Shown: piece after piece, positions 6,717-7,402 of the stretch
Position numbering within the stretch: the first letter of the stretch is position 1
How the letters are laid out: each line of letters opens with the position of its first letter
Assembly: GCA_024400715.1 (NCBI GenBank)
Contig: JAKSMH010000043.1
Location: 1-7,402, forward strand
DNA: 7,402 nt
Source: Bacteroidales bacterium
GTDB lineage: Bacteria > Bacteroidota > Bacteroidia > Bacteroidales > WCHB1-69
Reading direction: 5' to 3'
The notes under the pieces: generated by a model
What the model was told of the DNA's origin: nothing
The model's input: the letters and a program-made list of their open reading frames with translations, nothing else
The model's database searches: none
Position numbers and translations under genes: made by a program

Positions 6717-6749
6717 TTGTACATCGCTTCAATCTTTTTGTTATCTTTG
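6717..6749 (+). promoter_or_regulatory. Bacteroidota-type promoter for the dsbD-like gene
   Basis: TATCTTTG (6742-6749) is an exact TAnnTTTG -7 box, with TTG (6717-6719) 22 bases upstream as a -33 element. The box ends 26 bases before the ATG at 6776, which places the transcript start near 6755 with a short leader. The leader is A/T-rich with no Shine-Dalgarno sequence, as is normal in this phylum. Confidence 0.75.
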
Positions 6750-6775
6750 CCCGCTTTTTATTAACAATAAAAAAT

Positions 6776-7402
6776 ATGAAACGAATTAGGACTATTTTGA
6801 CAACTTTACTGGTTATGCTCGTTGGAGTTATGACCCTGAATGCACAGGATTCTCCTGTAAAATGGACATTCAAAACTGTAAAGATTAACGATTCTATTGC
6901 TGAGTTGCAGTTCCATGCCACCGTGCAACAAGGTTGGCATTTTTACTCTCAATACAAAGAAGCCAACTGCATTGAAAATCCGGCAATTTATACATTTACC
7001 AAAGATGCTTCCAAATACAAACGCATCGGCAAAGTGGTAGAACCCAAACCGCAGACCGAATATGATGAAATGTTCGACTGCACCTCCAAGTTCTTCACCG
7101 GCAATGCTGTTTTCAAACAACGCGTTCAGGTTTTAGACAACAAGCCTTTCACCATAAAAGGCACAGTAGAAGGACAGGCCTGTATAGAAGGAAGATGCAC
7201 CCCTATTGAGCAAAAATTCTCATTCGACATCAAGGGTTTCGACAATGTGACTAAACATACTGTTGTAGAAGAAGAGGAAGAAGAAGTGGAAGAACCCGCT
7301 GCGACCGCACAGGCAGAGGTGAAAGCGGCTACAGAGACGGATGGCCAAGCAAAAGATGGCGAAAAGGAAGAATCCTTATTGAAGTACTTCCTCGGCGCCG
7401 TA
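6776..7402 (+). CDS. dsbD: DsbD-type thiol:disulfide interchange protein, 3' end outside window
   Basis: The first 209 residues of a rightward gene cut by the window edge; the frame is open throughout. The start follows a good promoter and gives a signal peptide (basic MKRIR, hydrophobic core to about 21, likely cut after Asn-Ala at 22-23, before Gln24). Residues 26-154 form a DsbD N-terminal (alpha) domain: WHFYSQ (54-59), and the pair Cys136-Ile-Glu-Gly-Arg-Cys141 followed by TPIEQKFSF. In E. coli DsbD the matching cysteines pass electrons to periplasmic partners; the CxxxxC spacing is common in Bacteroidota. A low-complexity acidic linker (164-200, with seven consecutive Glu/Val-Glu positions near 165-173) leads to SLLKYFLGAV, where the membrane electron-carrying domain should start. 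The full protein should carry that domain and a C-terminal thioredoxin domain. Probable role: delivering cytosolic reducing power to the periplasm for disulfide isomerisation or cytochrome c maturation. Confidence 0.87.
   Translation, partial: MKRIRTILTTLLVMLVGVMTLNAQDSPVKWTFKTVKINDSIAELQFHATVQQGWHFYSQYKEANCIENPAIYTFTKDASKYKRIGKVVEPKPQTEYDEMFDCTSKFFTGNAVFKQRVQVLDNKPFTIKGTVEGQACIEGRCTPIEQKFSFDIKGFDNVTKHTVVEEEEEEVEEPAATAQAEVKAATETDGQAKDGEKEESLLKYFLGAV

Larger units (their letters stand above)
6433..6775. other. Divergent intergenic region between receptor and dsbD-like genes
   Basis: These 343 bases carry no credible gene; short frames here lack signal peptides, domains or start context. From left to right it holds an AT-rich leader of the receptor gene, a weak minus-strand promoter match (TATATCTG at 6525-6532, one base off TAnnTTTG, with TTTG at 6558-6561 but a long 25-base spacer), a perfect 12-base palindrome (6580-6591), a 15-base direct repeat with further TTGAC copies (6599-6687), and two plus-strand promoter candidates (6605-6637 and 6717-6749). 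Control of both genes must lie here. Confidence 0.7.

Noticed and set aside
1..7402. A new defence, secretion or mobile system
   Set aside because: No nuclease, helicase, transposase, integrase, toxin-antitoxin or CRISPR signature is present; the genes are separate envelope genes with no visible shared module.

Overview
The window looks like a chromosomal piece of a Bacteroidota bacterium, probably of the Bacteroidales or a relative. This rests on the gene families: a TonB-dependent-receptor-like barrel with a carboxypeptidase-regulatory N-terminus and a Gly/Gln-rich tail, a FISUMP protein, a type IX secretion sorting-like module, and DsbD with a CxxxxC N-terminal domain. It also rests on a TAnnTTTG promoter box and the absence of Shine-Dalgarno sites before the starts. 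No species can be named.

Layout: four genes run leftward. They are a 3'-truncated secreted protein of unknown function (1-870), a secreted protein with a sulfatase-modifying-factor/FGE-like fold but no active-site cysteines (1017-1916), a multidomain FISUMP surface protein (2141-3847), and an outer-membrane beta-barrel receptor-like protein (3976-6432). A divergent intergenic region (6433-6775) separates these from a rightward dsbD-like gene that leaves the window at 7402. All five predicted proteins begin with a clear signal peptide, so the whole window encodes cell-envelope or exported functions. The gaps of 128 to 343 bases, often holding palindromes or repeats, suggest separate transcription units rather than one operon. 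I see no pathway linking the genes beyond shared export to the envelope.

The least ordinary material is between the genes. Short direct repeats with a period near seven bases recur in three gaps: GTGAnnn and ACTTGAA units at 1933-2099, ACTTTAA units at 3949-3962, and TTGAC units at 6599-6683. Two palindromes (990-1012 and 2035-2052) end in nearly the same CGTCYCTACA sequence and look like copies of a dispersed palindromic element. Within genes, the odd points are a T9SS sorting-like module near the N-terminus rather than the C-terminus of the FISUMP protein, the missing catalytic cysteines of the FGE-like protein, and a sharp GC contrast between plug and barrel of the receptor gene. I found no CRISPR array, RNA gene, transposase, phage gene or defence system, and nothing that amounts to a new multi-gene system.
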